Below, one piece after another: positions 53,342 through 64,000 of a stretch of DNA of 64,000 nucleotides. The stretch covers positions 930,001 through 994,000 of the forward strand of contig AP026542.1 of NCBI GenBank assembly GCA_026075535.2. Reading direction: 5' to 3'. Position numbers and translations under genes: made by a program. The first letter of the stretch is position 1. Each line of letters starts with the position of its first letter. Under the pieces are notes generated by a model. That model saw nothing but the letters and a program-made list of their open reading frames with translations, was not told where the DNA came from and did no database searches. Source of the stretch: Tricholoma matsutake (taxonomy: Eukaryota > Basidiomycota > Agaricomycetes > Agaricales > Tricholomataceae).

Positions 53342-55250
53342 TCGACTTATTTAGCTTATTTAGCTTAGAGTCCAATTAAGGAAATTAAGCCCTATTAAGG
53401 AAAATAAGTACAATTTTTTCCTTAAAATTGATGACCAGTCAAGCATGTTGAAATTAATTACCAATATTGTTACATGTTTCATATGCATATTCCTCTGGAG
53501 TCATGTGATATCCTTATTATTATGTATATAAGGAGAACCTGTACCATAGTAGGAATATAGTGTTCTTACCTCTGCTAACCCTAGCTGTAAGTCTAACTAA
53601 ACCCCAGGTAGGTTGTAAGGAACATGTAGTCTCTTCCCCTGTGCAGCATATATAGTCTGCTCCAACAAAGCAGATATAATCTATTAAGCAGATAAGTGAC
53701 ATTTCACCAAATAAAGGCTGTAAGAAGCTTGTAAGTCCTTAAGGCCCTAAGGACTGCTTGACTTATGTTCGAAATTTCTTCCAAGTCTCTCAGCATTTCC
53801 CAAAAATGGAAATTCACATGTTTGTCATGCAACCATGACACATCGTCATCAACCGTGTCTGCCAGGTCATCACCACCTGTTGATGCTGCCGATGCCATCA
53901 CTGCTGTCCTCCCTCTCTCCTCCCTCCACTACCACCACCGGTTTGTAAACATCCACACCCAATGCACCAATAGCTGCCACCTTGCCAGCAAATGACAGAA
54001 ATGGGCCACATCGCACACAAAACAGGCACAGATGACATTTTCTTTTTCCTGCTTTTTTTTTGGGGCTTCAACTAACATACAATAATTTATAGGTTCTAAC
54101 AGTATTATAATGACAATGAAAAAAAGAAGCACCCATGCCTGACGAACAATGACAAGAAGACAGGAACAGCAAAACCATGCCACCATGACCACCACAGCAC
54201 CCCCAACCAATGCCAAAAGCAAGTGCTCACGGGGTGGAAGTGGGGAGCAGCCTGGACAGATGGAGAAGACAGGGAGACGATGATGAGGGAGAATGAAAAA
54301 GGTCCCAAGTGATGTCATTGACATCTCTTGGGCTATAGGTATCTTTCCCATTTTGTTTTCTTGTTAACAAATATTTTTAGGTACAAACCTGTGATTTTGA
54401 CTACTACCAGCCCCACCTGCCCCCCCACCACTTCTGTGGGGGGGTGGCCAGGAGGTAGCAAGGACCAGCGACAACAATGACCAGGAGGGTAGTGCCCACA
54501 ATGAGGATGCCAACAATGGACAACCCAACAACAGGGACGCAAATAGGTGCAGGCGGTGGGGGAAGGGTGATGAGAGGCACAAATGATGTCTATCGTTGTT
54601 TGAGCCCCAGGTAATTTTTTTCCATGTTCGCTTCTTTTTTTTTCATTCAACTTATCAACTCTTTAACTTCTAGGTTTTACTGTTGCTGTATCTATGGGAA
54701 ACTGCCACCACCGCCCTGCACCACCTCCACAAGCCACTGCTTGTGGGGAACAGGAATGGGACGACAATGATGGGGACAGGACAATGACAAGGATGATGAA
54801 ACAAGGCCGGGGACAGGGACAACATGAGGAGAGCAGGACAGAGACAGCAGGGGCCACTACGAGGCGCTGACAACAGGATCTGCATCGTTTTTTTATCTAT
54901 GTTGTACCACCCCCCTCGCATCTTGCATGAGGAGGGTTAGTTAGCGGTGATGATGTATGTATGTAGTATACTCTATTTCAATGGCCAAATATATATATTT
55001 TTATGATTCAAATGTCTCCTTAAATGTCTTCTTAATTTCCTTATTGACATGGCTAGGCAGCCCCCTGAGAGCTGATACTTGCAGAAAAGCAGTTTAAGCA
55101 GCAATATAAGGATAAATTAAGTGAATTTTGCTTAATTCAGGAAATGACCCTACTTATTCTAAGCAAGATCTCCTTAACAGCCATTTGCTTAATTCTGCTT
55201 AATTCTGCTTAATTTTGACTTTAAGAAGCATTAAGCATAATAAGTCAGCA
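53342..55250. mobile_element. Candidate non-autonomous element with AT-rich inverted ends and exon-like core
   Basis: The left end reads GACTTATTTAGCTTATTTAG. The right end, on the minus strand, reads GACTTATTATGCTTAATGC. The core (about 54000-54950) has three GC-rich blocks separated by intron-like spacers 54339-54380 (CTATAG|GTATCT...TTTTTAG) and 54611-54673 (CCCCAG|GTAATT...TTCTAG). The core is of the same family as 5310-6190 and 28860-29690. No target-site duplication found by eye. Confidence 0.35.
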
Positions 55251-55305
55251 TTGGATTTTCCTGATGAAAGGTTGTTTTGCTCTATCTCAATAATTAGTTA
55301 TTTAT

Positions 55306-55780
55306 TCCCATTGCAAACTGGTATTCTACATTGCATATAGTATATCTACACTCTACCCAAAGAATTAGTTGAATAACCCAACCGTTCCTTTTTTGTATGC
55401 ACCCCTTCCTCCTAGTTTACCTAAGAAACCCATCCCACCATATTTCCACAATGTCTCAGCGGATCCTTTTGCAAACTTGTAATTTACATTATATATAGTA
55501 TATATGCACCCTCCTTTAAGCATTAGTTGAACGACTTAACTGTTCTTTTTTGGTATGCACCCTTCCTCCTAGTTTACTTAAAAAGCTTGTCCCACTATAT
55601 TTCCACAATGCCTCAATGGATCCTTTCGAAAATTTGTATTTTACATTATATATAGTATATATACACACTCCCCTAAGCATTAGGTAAATTACTTAATCAT
55701 TCTTTTTTGGTATGCACATCTTCCTCCTAGTTTACCCAAAAAGCTCATTTACTGTATTTCAATGTGAGCAGTGTGAGTCA
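55306..55780 (+). repeat. Tandem repeat, about 158 bp, three copies
   Basis: Copies start near 55311, 55469 and 55626. Each contains TATAGTATAT, a CTTTTTTGTATGCAC-like block, CTTCCTCCTAGTTTAC and CATATTTCCACAATG. No coding potential seen. Confidence 0.8.
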
Positions 55781-56401
55781 GGGCACCATCTACTGGGCTT
55801 GCACCCCCCCTAAAACCAAAGTAGTATGTAAATGGATGCATGTAGAGGTGGGGAGTGATGGAGGAAGAGCTATGCACCAGAGACCAGGTTGAACCAAGTA
55901 GTCCCAAAAAGGCAATAAACCAAATTCCCCTTCACAATGGTGCAAAAAACTTTGTATAACACTTGTATTGTATTACTCTATACTTAAACTGCCAATTACA
56001 CACTATAGAACTTGAAAAATAGCAGGTAGTTACTGTGGTGAATCAGACCTGTGGTGTTCTCAAAAAAACCATGGTAAAAAACTGGCACCATGGTTGCGGT
56101 GTTCAAATGGGTGCAGTTTTGACAGACACTTCAGGGATTTCAAAATATAGGCGCCACCTAAATGGATATCCAGCAGGTATTACTGCATGTAATATATAGG
56201 AATCCCTGCAAAATGCATTGGCAGCCTATGTGCCAGAAAAAGATTTGAGAGGCTTACTGGGTTTATTATGTAGGAATCTGTGCTGTAAATGGTTTGTAGC
56301 ATACATGCTGGCATAGTTTTGGAGCAATGCCAGCACAATTTATACTGATATAGATGCAAAACTCAGTCTTGATTTGGGCTGCAGTCCCATTACATTGGCC
56401 A

Positions 56402-56629
56402 TTGCTATACTTGACATGTCAATTTCCATGCAAAACCTGATTTCAGCAGATTAAGTCCCAAAAAGTCTACCAGACCGGTTCTGCACCAAAACTATGAACA
56501 GTTTTTGCTCAGCTATTTCTATACTTAACATGTTGATTTCCCTGCAAAACCTAACTTTGGCAGATTAAGTCCTGAAAAGTCTACTGGACCAGTTCTGCAT
56601 GAAAACTGCAAACAGTTTTTGCAGTCAAT
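56402..56629 (+). repeat. Tandem duplication, about 114 bp, two copies
   Basis: Units at about 56402-56515 and 56516-56629 share CTATACTT, CATG, GCAAAACCT, GCAGATTAAGTCC and AACAGTTTTTGC blocks. A CCCACTCATTG repeat follows directly. Confidence 0.7.
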
Positions 56630-56829
56630 GCCCACTCATTGCCCACTCATTGCCCCATTCATCGCCTGCACACCACACATTATAGGACCCAACAAGTGGT
56701 CACACTTCACTATCACACAGTTCTCACTTTGATTTCTTTCAGGATATTGCGACAATGGTACACAAAGTGGAGGCCAGTAAATATTTTGATGTAAGTACAG
56801 GTTCAAAAAATATATGGTGAGGGAGATAA

Positions 56830-59800
56830 AAGAGTCTGGCTACCGGTTCTGACAACATCCACCTCACAGTGCGTTGCAGACACAGACTTTCGACAAAGTG
56901 CACAGTGCCTGACAGTGATGAAGGTGAACATAGCTGTCCACCAACGATCCCGCTTCATCAGATTCAAGATACATCACTGCTGCTGCATCCATCTGATACA
57001 CCAGAGTCCTTGCAGTTGAAGTCAACCTGAGCATGGTTCTCCAATCCCGGCTGCTCAGTGGACGAGATGTGCCTTGATGTATTGACTGACCAAGTTGTTG
57101 GTACCATGCCTCACATTCAGGGGTCCAGCAATTGATGTTGAGCCCAGACGTATTCCACACATTGAGATGAGGAAACCAGGAATGGGTTCATTGTGTACCT
57201 GGTTGGTTGAGCTGAATGACCATGATACTGAGGCATAGGAAATTGAAGTAACTTACCAGTTCTGCCCACTACAGGGTAGCACCCCAAAATAAAGCCAATT
57301 TCAGCCTCTGTGAGCTGATCATCCACAACAACTCCACCACTGACTGGATATGTGAAATAACAATCAGAATACACTTTGTGCACAGGTTCACAGTTCATCA
57401 TGGTGGGCTGCAATACCTCATGTGCTAGTCGAGCCACTACACCACCCATGCAAAGGGCATGACGGGCATGCAGATATTTGACAAAGAACTCATTGCATTG
57501 CCATTCATAGTCTTGAAACTCGAGGAGTGTGAAGGTGTGGTGGAAGTTCCTCCTTCCAAGTGTAAGATCCAATTGTGTTGGCAGTGGTGGAAACAGTTGA
57601 TAGACAGGAAGTTTGGGTCGCAGTGTGACAAAGGGAATGCCATTTTTGATGAAATACAGTGCAATATTGGCAACTGTAGGACCAAGACCTCAGCAGATAC
57701 ACTCCAGCACCATGGCTGCATCAACAGCAATTAGCCAGGTGCGATTCAAAGCATCTTCATCGGAGAGCAGTCTCAGAATATAGAGGGTCTGCATGTTGGA
57801 GGTCTTCCATGATACGTGCAGTGCTGTATTGTAGTCTGAAAGGCAGTCAGGATTTTGGGGATGAAGGTCCCAATAAGATGCTGGGATATTGTCCAAAGGT
57901 CTTTCTGAGCCAATGATAGCGCAGAGAAAATCCATCATCATTGAATGATGCTCATTGATGAAATGAAGTTCTTGGGCCCCAACTGCATGACAAGCCACCT
58001 TCCAGGTATTGAGACCATTGGTAAATCTTCCAGCAAGTGCAGTTGGGTGTGCAACAGCACTGCCAATCATGAAGCCAAAGCAGTGGTAAAGAAGGTCTTC
58101 CACAATGTCTTTTGAGGAATTTGAACTACCCGCAACCATTGGGGAGATGTCAACTTGCATCGCATCTGGTGGCAAGGAGGATGGGCTGGGGTGTCCTTGA
58201 ACAGAAGCGAGTGGCACTTGGGATCTTCTCTTGGGATCATTGTTGTGTTGTACAAGTTCCTGATGGAATGGATGGCAGCCACCAACTGTCTGAGTAGACA
58301 AACTTGCTGCAGGCTCCACCATGGGGAGGAAGTCTGGCAGGCATGGAGTGCTCATCAACGTTATTGGTGGTGTCTCCCTGCAAGGCAGCACATTGGTGCT
58401 GTCAGCCATTTCAACATTGTTACTCATGGCTATATCTTGCACTGCAGAAGAGAGAACTTGTTGAGAGACAGACAATGTGGAAGAGGGCAAATGGGAAGGC
58501 GTTGAGAGGGGCTGAAGCACATCTGAATGGGGTGATAATGCCTTCATCTTGCATGATGTTGAGTAAGGCAGATCTTGACAAAGGATTGGTGGTGCCAGAG
58601 AGGGTGATGTGGTGCTAGGGACTTGCAAAGGAGAAACATGGATAAGAGGTTGTTGAACAGGTAGAGGTGGAGACACAGATGCTGGACCTGTGGGTTGAGG
58701 AGCACTTGCACAATCATTGACATAGGGATGTCATGGAATAGGAGCCAATGGACGAGGTTTGGGAGGCACTGGACCCACAGATTGATGAGGAGGCAAACAA
58801 TTGTCAATGTTGGGGTGTTGTTGAACCAAAGGACCAGGTTTGGGAGGTGCAGGACCCATGAATTGATGAGCATGCACACTGTCCTTAGCTTTGGGGTGTT
58901 GTGGAACCAATGGACCAGGTCTGGGAGGCACTGGACCCACGGATTGATGAGCATGCACATAATTGTCAATGTTGGGGTGTTGTGGAACTGATGGAGAGGG
59001 TTTGGGATGCTCTGGACCCGTGGATGGAGTGACATGTGCACAATCGTTAATGTTGGGGCATTGGGGAACATAGGCTGATGGACCAGGTTGTAGACATGCA
59101 GGTGGCTGCCACCAGGGATTCTCATTCTCGAAATCATCACTATTCTCATCACTGTCCTGATCATGCTTTCCATCTTCATCTTCAAACTCAGAACAGCAAT
59201 TGAACTCGTTATTGATAGAGTCATACCAAATCTGGTGATGGGAATAGATGTCCCAGGTGGTTGGAACCTTTTTGTGTGTGACATTCTTCCAGATCTGATA
59301 ACTGTCCACCAGCTCCCACATTAAAACTGCAGGCCCTTTCTTGCCTGATTTACATTTGCTGGCCCACTCCTTTTGTCAATTCTTCCTAACTGATTTCTCA
59401 GCATCAGTCTCTGTGTGTTCATGGTTGAGGTTTTGCAGGTGGCGACATTCCATGAAACCTTTGAAAGATTCTCCTTTGCACTGCCCACCACAGGGCTCTA
59501 ATTTTGGAGCATTCAGGTCATCTGGCAGCACTTCCAAGGGTAGGAAAGACAATACCCATGAGTTTGGAGGGTGTACAAATGGAGGGGAGGACCAGTGAAG
59601 CCAGAATGGGAGGTTGAAAGAGAAGAAATAAGGGACAAGATCTAGCCATGGGCAATTGCCAACCTCAATGACAACTCCCTTCCTTTGCTCACCTCTATTC
59701 CACACAGAACATAGCTCCAGATCCTTCAATGCTGATTTGCTCATGTGGGCATTTGCGTCCTCCACCACCTCTGACAGTGTGGGGTGTTGATGATTGACAG

Positions 59801-60293
59801 GTGTTTTGGCTGGTAGATGAGCCACCAGCAGCAAAAGCAATGAGACATAGCCTAGGTAAACCACAAACCTTTCCCATGATTCCTGAATCACCTTGATCAT
59901 CTCCTCTTCTGAAGGCTGACTGTGGAAATAGCCATATGCCGAAGGTTTCACAGGTTTGCTTATAATAATTGTTGGGTACAGCTCTTGGATGCGCCTGGTG
60001 AGCTTCAAACTCAGTGAGTGTAAGCAATGTTCAAACACCTTTCAACTTTTGGCCATGTGGTCACTTGGATGCCATCCAATAGACCCTTTGAACAAGGGGA
60101 TGTCACTCACGGAGCAGTTAAATTTGGTTAGAGATGGTCCAAAACTGGGCTGTTCTGGAAGGAATGCGAGGTAAGGATGGTTGGGAGAAGACCACAGTTG
60201 TTGGAGAAGTAGCGAGAGTATAACAGGCTCAGTCAGTGGCTGGTTATCTCCTAAAGATGGTGGCAAGGGCCTTTGCCTCAGGGAGGTAAACAC
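56830..60293 (-). pseudogene. Unrecognised large protein family, several breaks
   Basis: Minus-strand frames continue one another: 60293-60042 (LRQRPLPPSLGDNQ, KGSIGWHPSDHMAKS), 60038-59376 (FEHCLHSLSLKLTRRIQELY, WERFVVYLGYVSLLL), 59321-58731 (MWELVDSYQIWKNV, acidic stretch), 58676-57690 (Ser/Pro-rich, then CFGFMIGSAVAHPTALAGRF, ASYWDLHP), 57572-57117 (LEFQDYEWQCNEFFVKYLHA, AEIGFILGCYP) and decayed sequence to about 56830. Between 59065 and 58735 the protein has four copies of a 27-residue Pro/His-rich unit (HPNIDNYVHAHQSVGPVPP type, 81 bp). I recall similar lineage-specific proteins in mushroom fungi but no function. Breaks are mostly stops or small shifts, so some may be unannotated introns. 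Confidence 0.5.
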
Positions 60294-60396
60294 TGACTTG
60301 TCCTGTTCCTAGGTCTGGTAGTGCAACTTTGCAACCAAAAGAGTAGGATCCAGCAATAAAAGTGATCACCAAGGGGAAGAAGCTAGGAATTCAACA

Positions 60397-61075
60397 TCAG
60401 AGGATTGACAAGAAACTGCACCAGACAAGGCTCACCCATCCAGGTAACAAACAAGGCACAGGTTTATTCTGAGCAAGGGGGTTTGTAGCAATCTGGAAAG
60501 CACAGCAACAGGGAGTCTGAAGGACAAGGTGACCACAGGTCTTTGGTGCTTGGGCAGTGTCTAACATGCCCTCACAAGGTCCTTGTCCAGCAATGCCCCA
60601 CTCTTTTCTGGCAGCTTGCAGGTTTCTGGTGAGTGCTCTTGGTATTATAGATGTCTTATGGCTGATATGGCGGTCCGAAGGATTGGGTTGAGGAAGGGCT
60701 TCACCACTTGGGCAGTGTCTGACACAAAGTCCCAATCATTGCTGACAGCTTGGTTGCATGGGCAGTGTTTGACATGCCCTCAACAACTTTGCTGGCTACT
60801 TGCTCACCTGGTTCCTGCAGCTTGGTTGCATGGGCAGTGTTTGACACACCCTTAACAACATCGCTGGCTATTTGCTCACCTGGTTCCCCCAGCTTGGTTG
60901 CATGGGCAGTGTTCAACACACCCTCAACAACTTCGCTGGCTACTTGCTCACCTGGTTCCTGCAGCTTGGTTGCATGGGCAGTGTTTGACATGCCCTTAAC
61001 AACATGGCTAGCTATTCGCTCACCTGGTTCCCCTGGCTTGGTTGCGTGGGCAGTGTTTGACATGCCCCCCAAACT
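60397..61075 (-). repeat. 72-bp tandem repeat (VNTR), with an alternating pattern
   Basis: On the minus strand 61072-60760 encodes four full 24-residue units of the type GMSNTAHATKLQEPGEQVAS+EVVE and a partial fifth. Units alternate between a GEPGEQIAS and a QEPGEQVAS version, so the real period is 144 bp. A weaker related unit (GMLDTAQAPK) lies at 60560-60590. Whether it is translated is unknown. Confidence 0.75.
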
Positions 61076-61429
61076 GTCATGTCACACTCCATTGCAGCTG
61101 GCAGTACTGAAGTTTTGAGGAAGTCTGGACATCTCTTAACGGCCTAACATTTGAAAAGGTATGTTATTCTGCCTTGCTACTGTGAGACCTCCTAATTGTT
61201 GAACCTTCTCAGGGAGAATGGTTCTGAGGAAATGCAGAGCGCTTTCCTGGCAGCAGTGGTCTGTTTACCCAGCCAAGTCTGGTCATACAATGCTGCAGCA
61301 TGACTGACATAAGCATCCCTCTCACTTTCGACCCTAGCCCTCTCCCTCACCCTTCACATAGGTTTTGCACCTTTCATCCTGGCCCTCCCATGGTAATCGA
61401 CCCTTCTGATATGCTCCTCAATGTCTGGT

Positions 61430-63745
61430 CACCATGGAAGGCATTTCACATATGCCACTTCATTGCCATCGCTGTCCACTCCACTCTCATCAGAGCTGAC
61501 TCCCTCAGGACCAAGTTTTTTGAAAAGCACAAGTATATATTTCCATTGATTGACACCTTGACTCTGGATTGCCCTTTCTTTTTTGACTTCTGCCTTGCAA
61601 CTTGCAATCCGCTGAGCATACCTCTGCAAAACCATTAGCTTCACAAAGGATTATGTGTTTTTCTCACCTGTCGGCGCCTTGTTCTCACTCTGTTTGATGC
61701 TTCCTTAGCCTCTGCAACTCTTGTCACCCTTTCCTCAGCTTCTGCTTGTCCTGTCTTCCTTTTCTTGTGGTTGGGCTCCCCCCCAGGCTTGCTTCATGTG
61801 TCACAGTTGGCTAACAATGAGATCTTCAAAGTAATCTTGTGACCACTCAGGGAGGTCCTCCCAAGCTCTCCCTCCATTCTCATCATCCTCCCCTTTACTT
61901 GCCATAACTTTAAAGTACAAAAGATCCATGACCCATTTGTTCCATGGGGAGGACATTGTTCCCCTCATATCAAGTTGCAAATTGTTCACATTGGGGCTGC
62001 CTTCATTCTCTCAAAAGGCCCTCAACTCTTTGTGTGATGGAGGGTCATGTCCTCCCAAGAGTTGTAGCCAAAGGCTTCATAGATCACCATATGAGTCAAT
62101 GCCTGGCAAGGTTGGTTAGAGTTTGTTTGCAAGTGTTCTTCCCTTACTCACCAAGAATTGGTTTCTATCCTCCTCAGTGTCTGCTGCCTTCTCTTCAGCA
62201 ATCTTTTCCTTGATAGGATTCCTTTTGCGAGCCTTCTTGTACTTTGACCCTCCACCACCCCTTATCTGTGCTGCAAATTTCATCAGCATCCTGTCCAATT
62301 CTTTCCTTGTTACAGGCCTATCATCATCATCATCATCATCCTCATTGTCCTCTCTGGGGTTCCTGTCTTTGCTGTTGTCTCCACTGTCCCCATTTTCCTC
62401 ATACTTGTCATCCCCATTGAATTCCATTTCATTGGCCCTTGACATCACGCTGCCATGGCGAGCGATGCCTCCTTGCCCACCATCATGGGTGTTTCTATGT
62501 CTTTGAGCTGTATTGGGAATGTTGCATTGGGCATTCTGGCCACTGGTGCCAGCTTGACCATTGTGGCTGCTGCTGGCTCCACCACCACATTCTTTGTTGT
62601 GATCGACCCTCTATTGAATGCTCATCCATGATGCCAGCAACACTACTAGAGGCATCCAAGGACATTTGTGGCTTGCCAGGACTCGACGGGCCAGGAGTAG
62701 GATGACAGGATCTGTCTGGAGAAAGATTTCTGTCTTTCCCTTTTGCTGATCGTGATTTTTGGGCAATCTACCCCCATCAATGATGACATTCTGTACAAAA
62801 CAAAGTGACTTCACCTCTTTATGTTGGGCTCAGTTTTTCCCCTGTATGACCCTGGCTGCAGCCATTTCCAGATCGCCCTAAGCACCCATCAGAACAAGCT
62901 GAAATGAGATCCAGTGCAAGGTCATGCACAAAATCATGGTTTTTTGCCATTAATGCCACAGTCTCATCCCACAACTTCACTTCTAATGCAGCCACCTCTT
63001 CCTGCAGCAAGTGTCAGTGCCTGGTGTCTAACGACCCTCATTCATACCTGGGTTTTTGCCTGGTATTCAGCAATTGCAGCTCTCATGGATGCCACCTTGG
63101 CCTTTAACAAGAGGACTTGTCAGCAATCGCCAAAATTCTAGTCACAACCCTTACTGCTTGTTTCTCTTGGTCCACCCTTCTCTGTTTATGGAACTTCTCA
63201 TGATCTTGTGCCTGAATTTTCTGGAATGTCTTCAAGTTGTTGGCTTGTATAGCCTCCACCTGCATGACCCTCATCTGCCATGCCAGCAAGGCATTGGCCT
63301 GCTCTACAATCATGTCACCTTGTTGGAAGGTTTCATACTGGTACTTTCGATAGTCCATCAACTGAAATTTGTGAGGGCACTTCATGGCACAGCACGAGTC
63401 AGGGTGGCCAAATTGCTTCATTTGGTGTGGTCTCATTTGGGCTTGCCCGCCCTCAGAGCCGGAAGGTTCCCTGCTCAAAATCAATTTCAGGGAAGCAGCT
63501 GTGAATGGCAATTGGTGGCTTGCTGGCCCATCGTGCATGCCAGTTTGATCCATATGCAGGCCTTCCTCTCCACTGTGGTCATCGCCACTCAAGGGAAGAA
63601 AGAGAGGTGCAGTGGTTCTGCTTGGGTGAGGAGTTGACTCATGCGACCTTGATGTCTGCTGCTCAAAGTCTCCATCTGGTGTGACATACCCTTCAGAGCT
63701 GCTAGGGTCAGCCATTTCCTTGTCATGGTCTGTTGGGACATCCAT
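61430..63745 (-). pseudogene. Unrecognised protein family, acidic and charged
   Basis: Minus strand: 63745-63104 (MDVPTDHDKEMADPSSSEGY, Gln-rich coiled region QYETFQQGDMIVEQANALLA), 63010-62819 (EEVAALEVKLWDETVALMAK), 62448-62116 (Asp run DDDDDDDRPVTRKELDRMLM, then RGGGGSKYKKARKRNPIKEK) and 61989-61444 (SSPWNKWVMDLLYFKVM, WEDLPEWSQDYFEDLI). Gaps may be introns. No catalytic motif seen. Same strand and similar character as 56830-60293. Confidence 0.4.
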
Positions 63746-64000
63746 TCAGGAGTTGCTGGTGGATGTACTGGGGTGTGTGAAAGGTATCACAATGGATCCA
63801 GAAGGGAGGTGCCAGAAATGGTACCATTTCACAATCCTTTCATTCACCCTTCACAATTCTTTCATTTGCCACTTCACAATCCCTTCACTGGCCCCGGAAC
63901 TGATCAGCCACCAACAACATGGCATGCCATCTTCCCTTTGCATGCGACCTCAAGGCTGACTCCTGCCTGATATGGAAAATGGTAGATTTGTGCATTTCCT
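63746..64000. other. No gene seen at the right edge
   Basis: Contains a short imperfect repeat of TTCACAATCCTTTCA-type units (63830-63895). Nothing else. Confidence 0.4.

Noticed and set aside
1..64000. tRNA, rRNA or other standard RNA genes
   Set aside because: No cloverleaf or rRNA-like segment was recognised on either strand by eye. A tRNAscan-SE and Infernal run would settle this.

Overview
The window looks like a repeat-rich nuclear segment of an Agaricomycete-type basidiomycete. Basis: genes with many short (about 50-60 bp) GT-AG introns, a CFEM cell-surface protein, an Mpv17-family protein, chromodomain Ty3/gypsy elements, Ty1/copia elements, tyrosine-recombinase (DIRS/Ngaro-like) retroelements and a KDZ/CxC-type transposase relic. 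I cannot name the species from the sequence. No rRNA, tRNA or CRISPR array was recognised.

Layout. 1-3.0 kb: 3' part of a multi-exon P-loop NTPase gene. 3.2-6.2 kb: fragments of copia LTRs and a copia RNase H, then a GC-rich exon-like repeat. 6.4-17.2 kb: an old Ty3/gypsy element (A, minus strand) split by a younger chromovirus (B, 7600-15105, minus strand) with two LTRs, gag, pol with a chromodomain, and an extra zinc-knuckle ORF after pol. 18.1-22.8 kb: a decayed tyrosine-recombinase retroelement, plus strand. 23.3-28.7 kb: a nearly complete copia element with 346-bp LTRs and a perfect TGTGA target-site duplication. 29.7-33.5 kb: a 3'-truncated chromovirus (C, minus strand). 33.5-35.0 kb: a KDZ/CxC relic.

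35.6-44.1 kb is an island of three apparently intact host genes: a large ubiquitin-like/PH-domain protein (plus strand), a CFEM protein (minus) and an Mpv17/PMP22 protein (minus). I assembled the exons of the last two by hand; both give complete frames with the family's hallmark motifs. 44.4-50.2 kb is a fuller tyrosine-recombinase retroelement (minus). 50.6 kb holds a copia solo LTR with a CCATG duplication. 51.2-56.6 kb holds integrase relics, AT-rich repeats and a candidate non-autonomous element. 56.8-63.8 kb holds two unrecognised minus-strand protein families with internal tandem repeats.

Themes. (1) The transcribed part of the chromovirus LTR carries an array of short hairpins whose stems differ but whose 5-nt loops are nearly constant (GGCTT on the given strand, AAGCC in the element's RNA). 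A second, diverged LTR shares this. (2) The copia LTR holds an intron-like 52-55 bp segment, followed by a second copy of the same flanks lacking exactly that segment, as if a spliced leader had been built into the LTR. (3) Every premature stop whose codon I read in the elements is TGA at an apparent CGA codon. Eleven of twelve differences between the two copia LTRs are CpG-type transitions, and catalytic arginines of both recombinases are lost in a way that fits CGN to TGN change. This pattern fits methylation-linked C-to-T decay.
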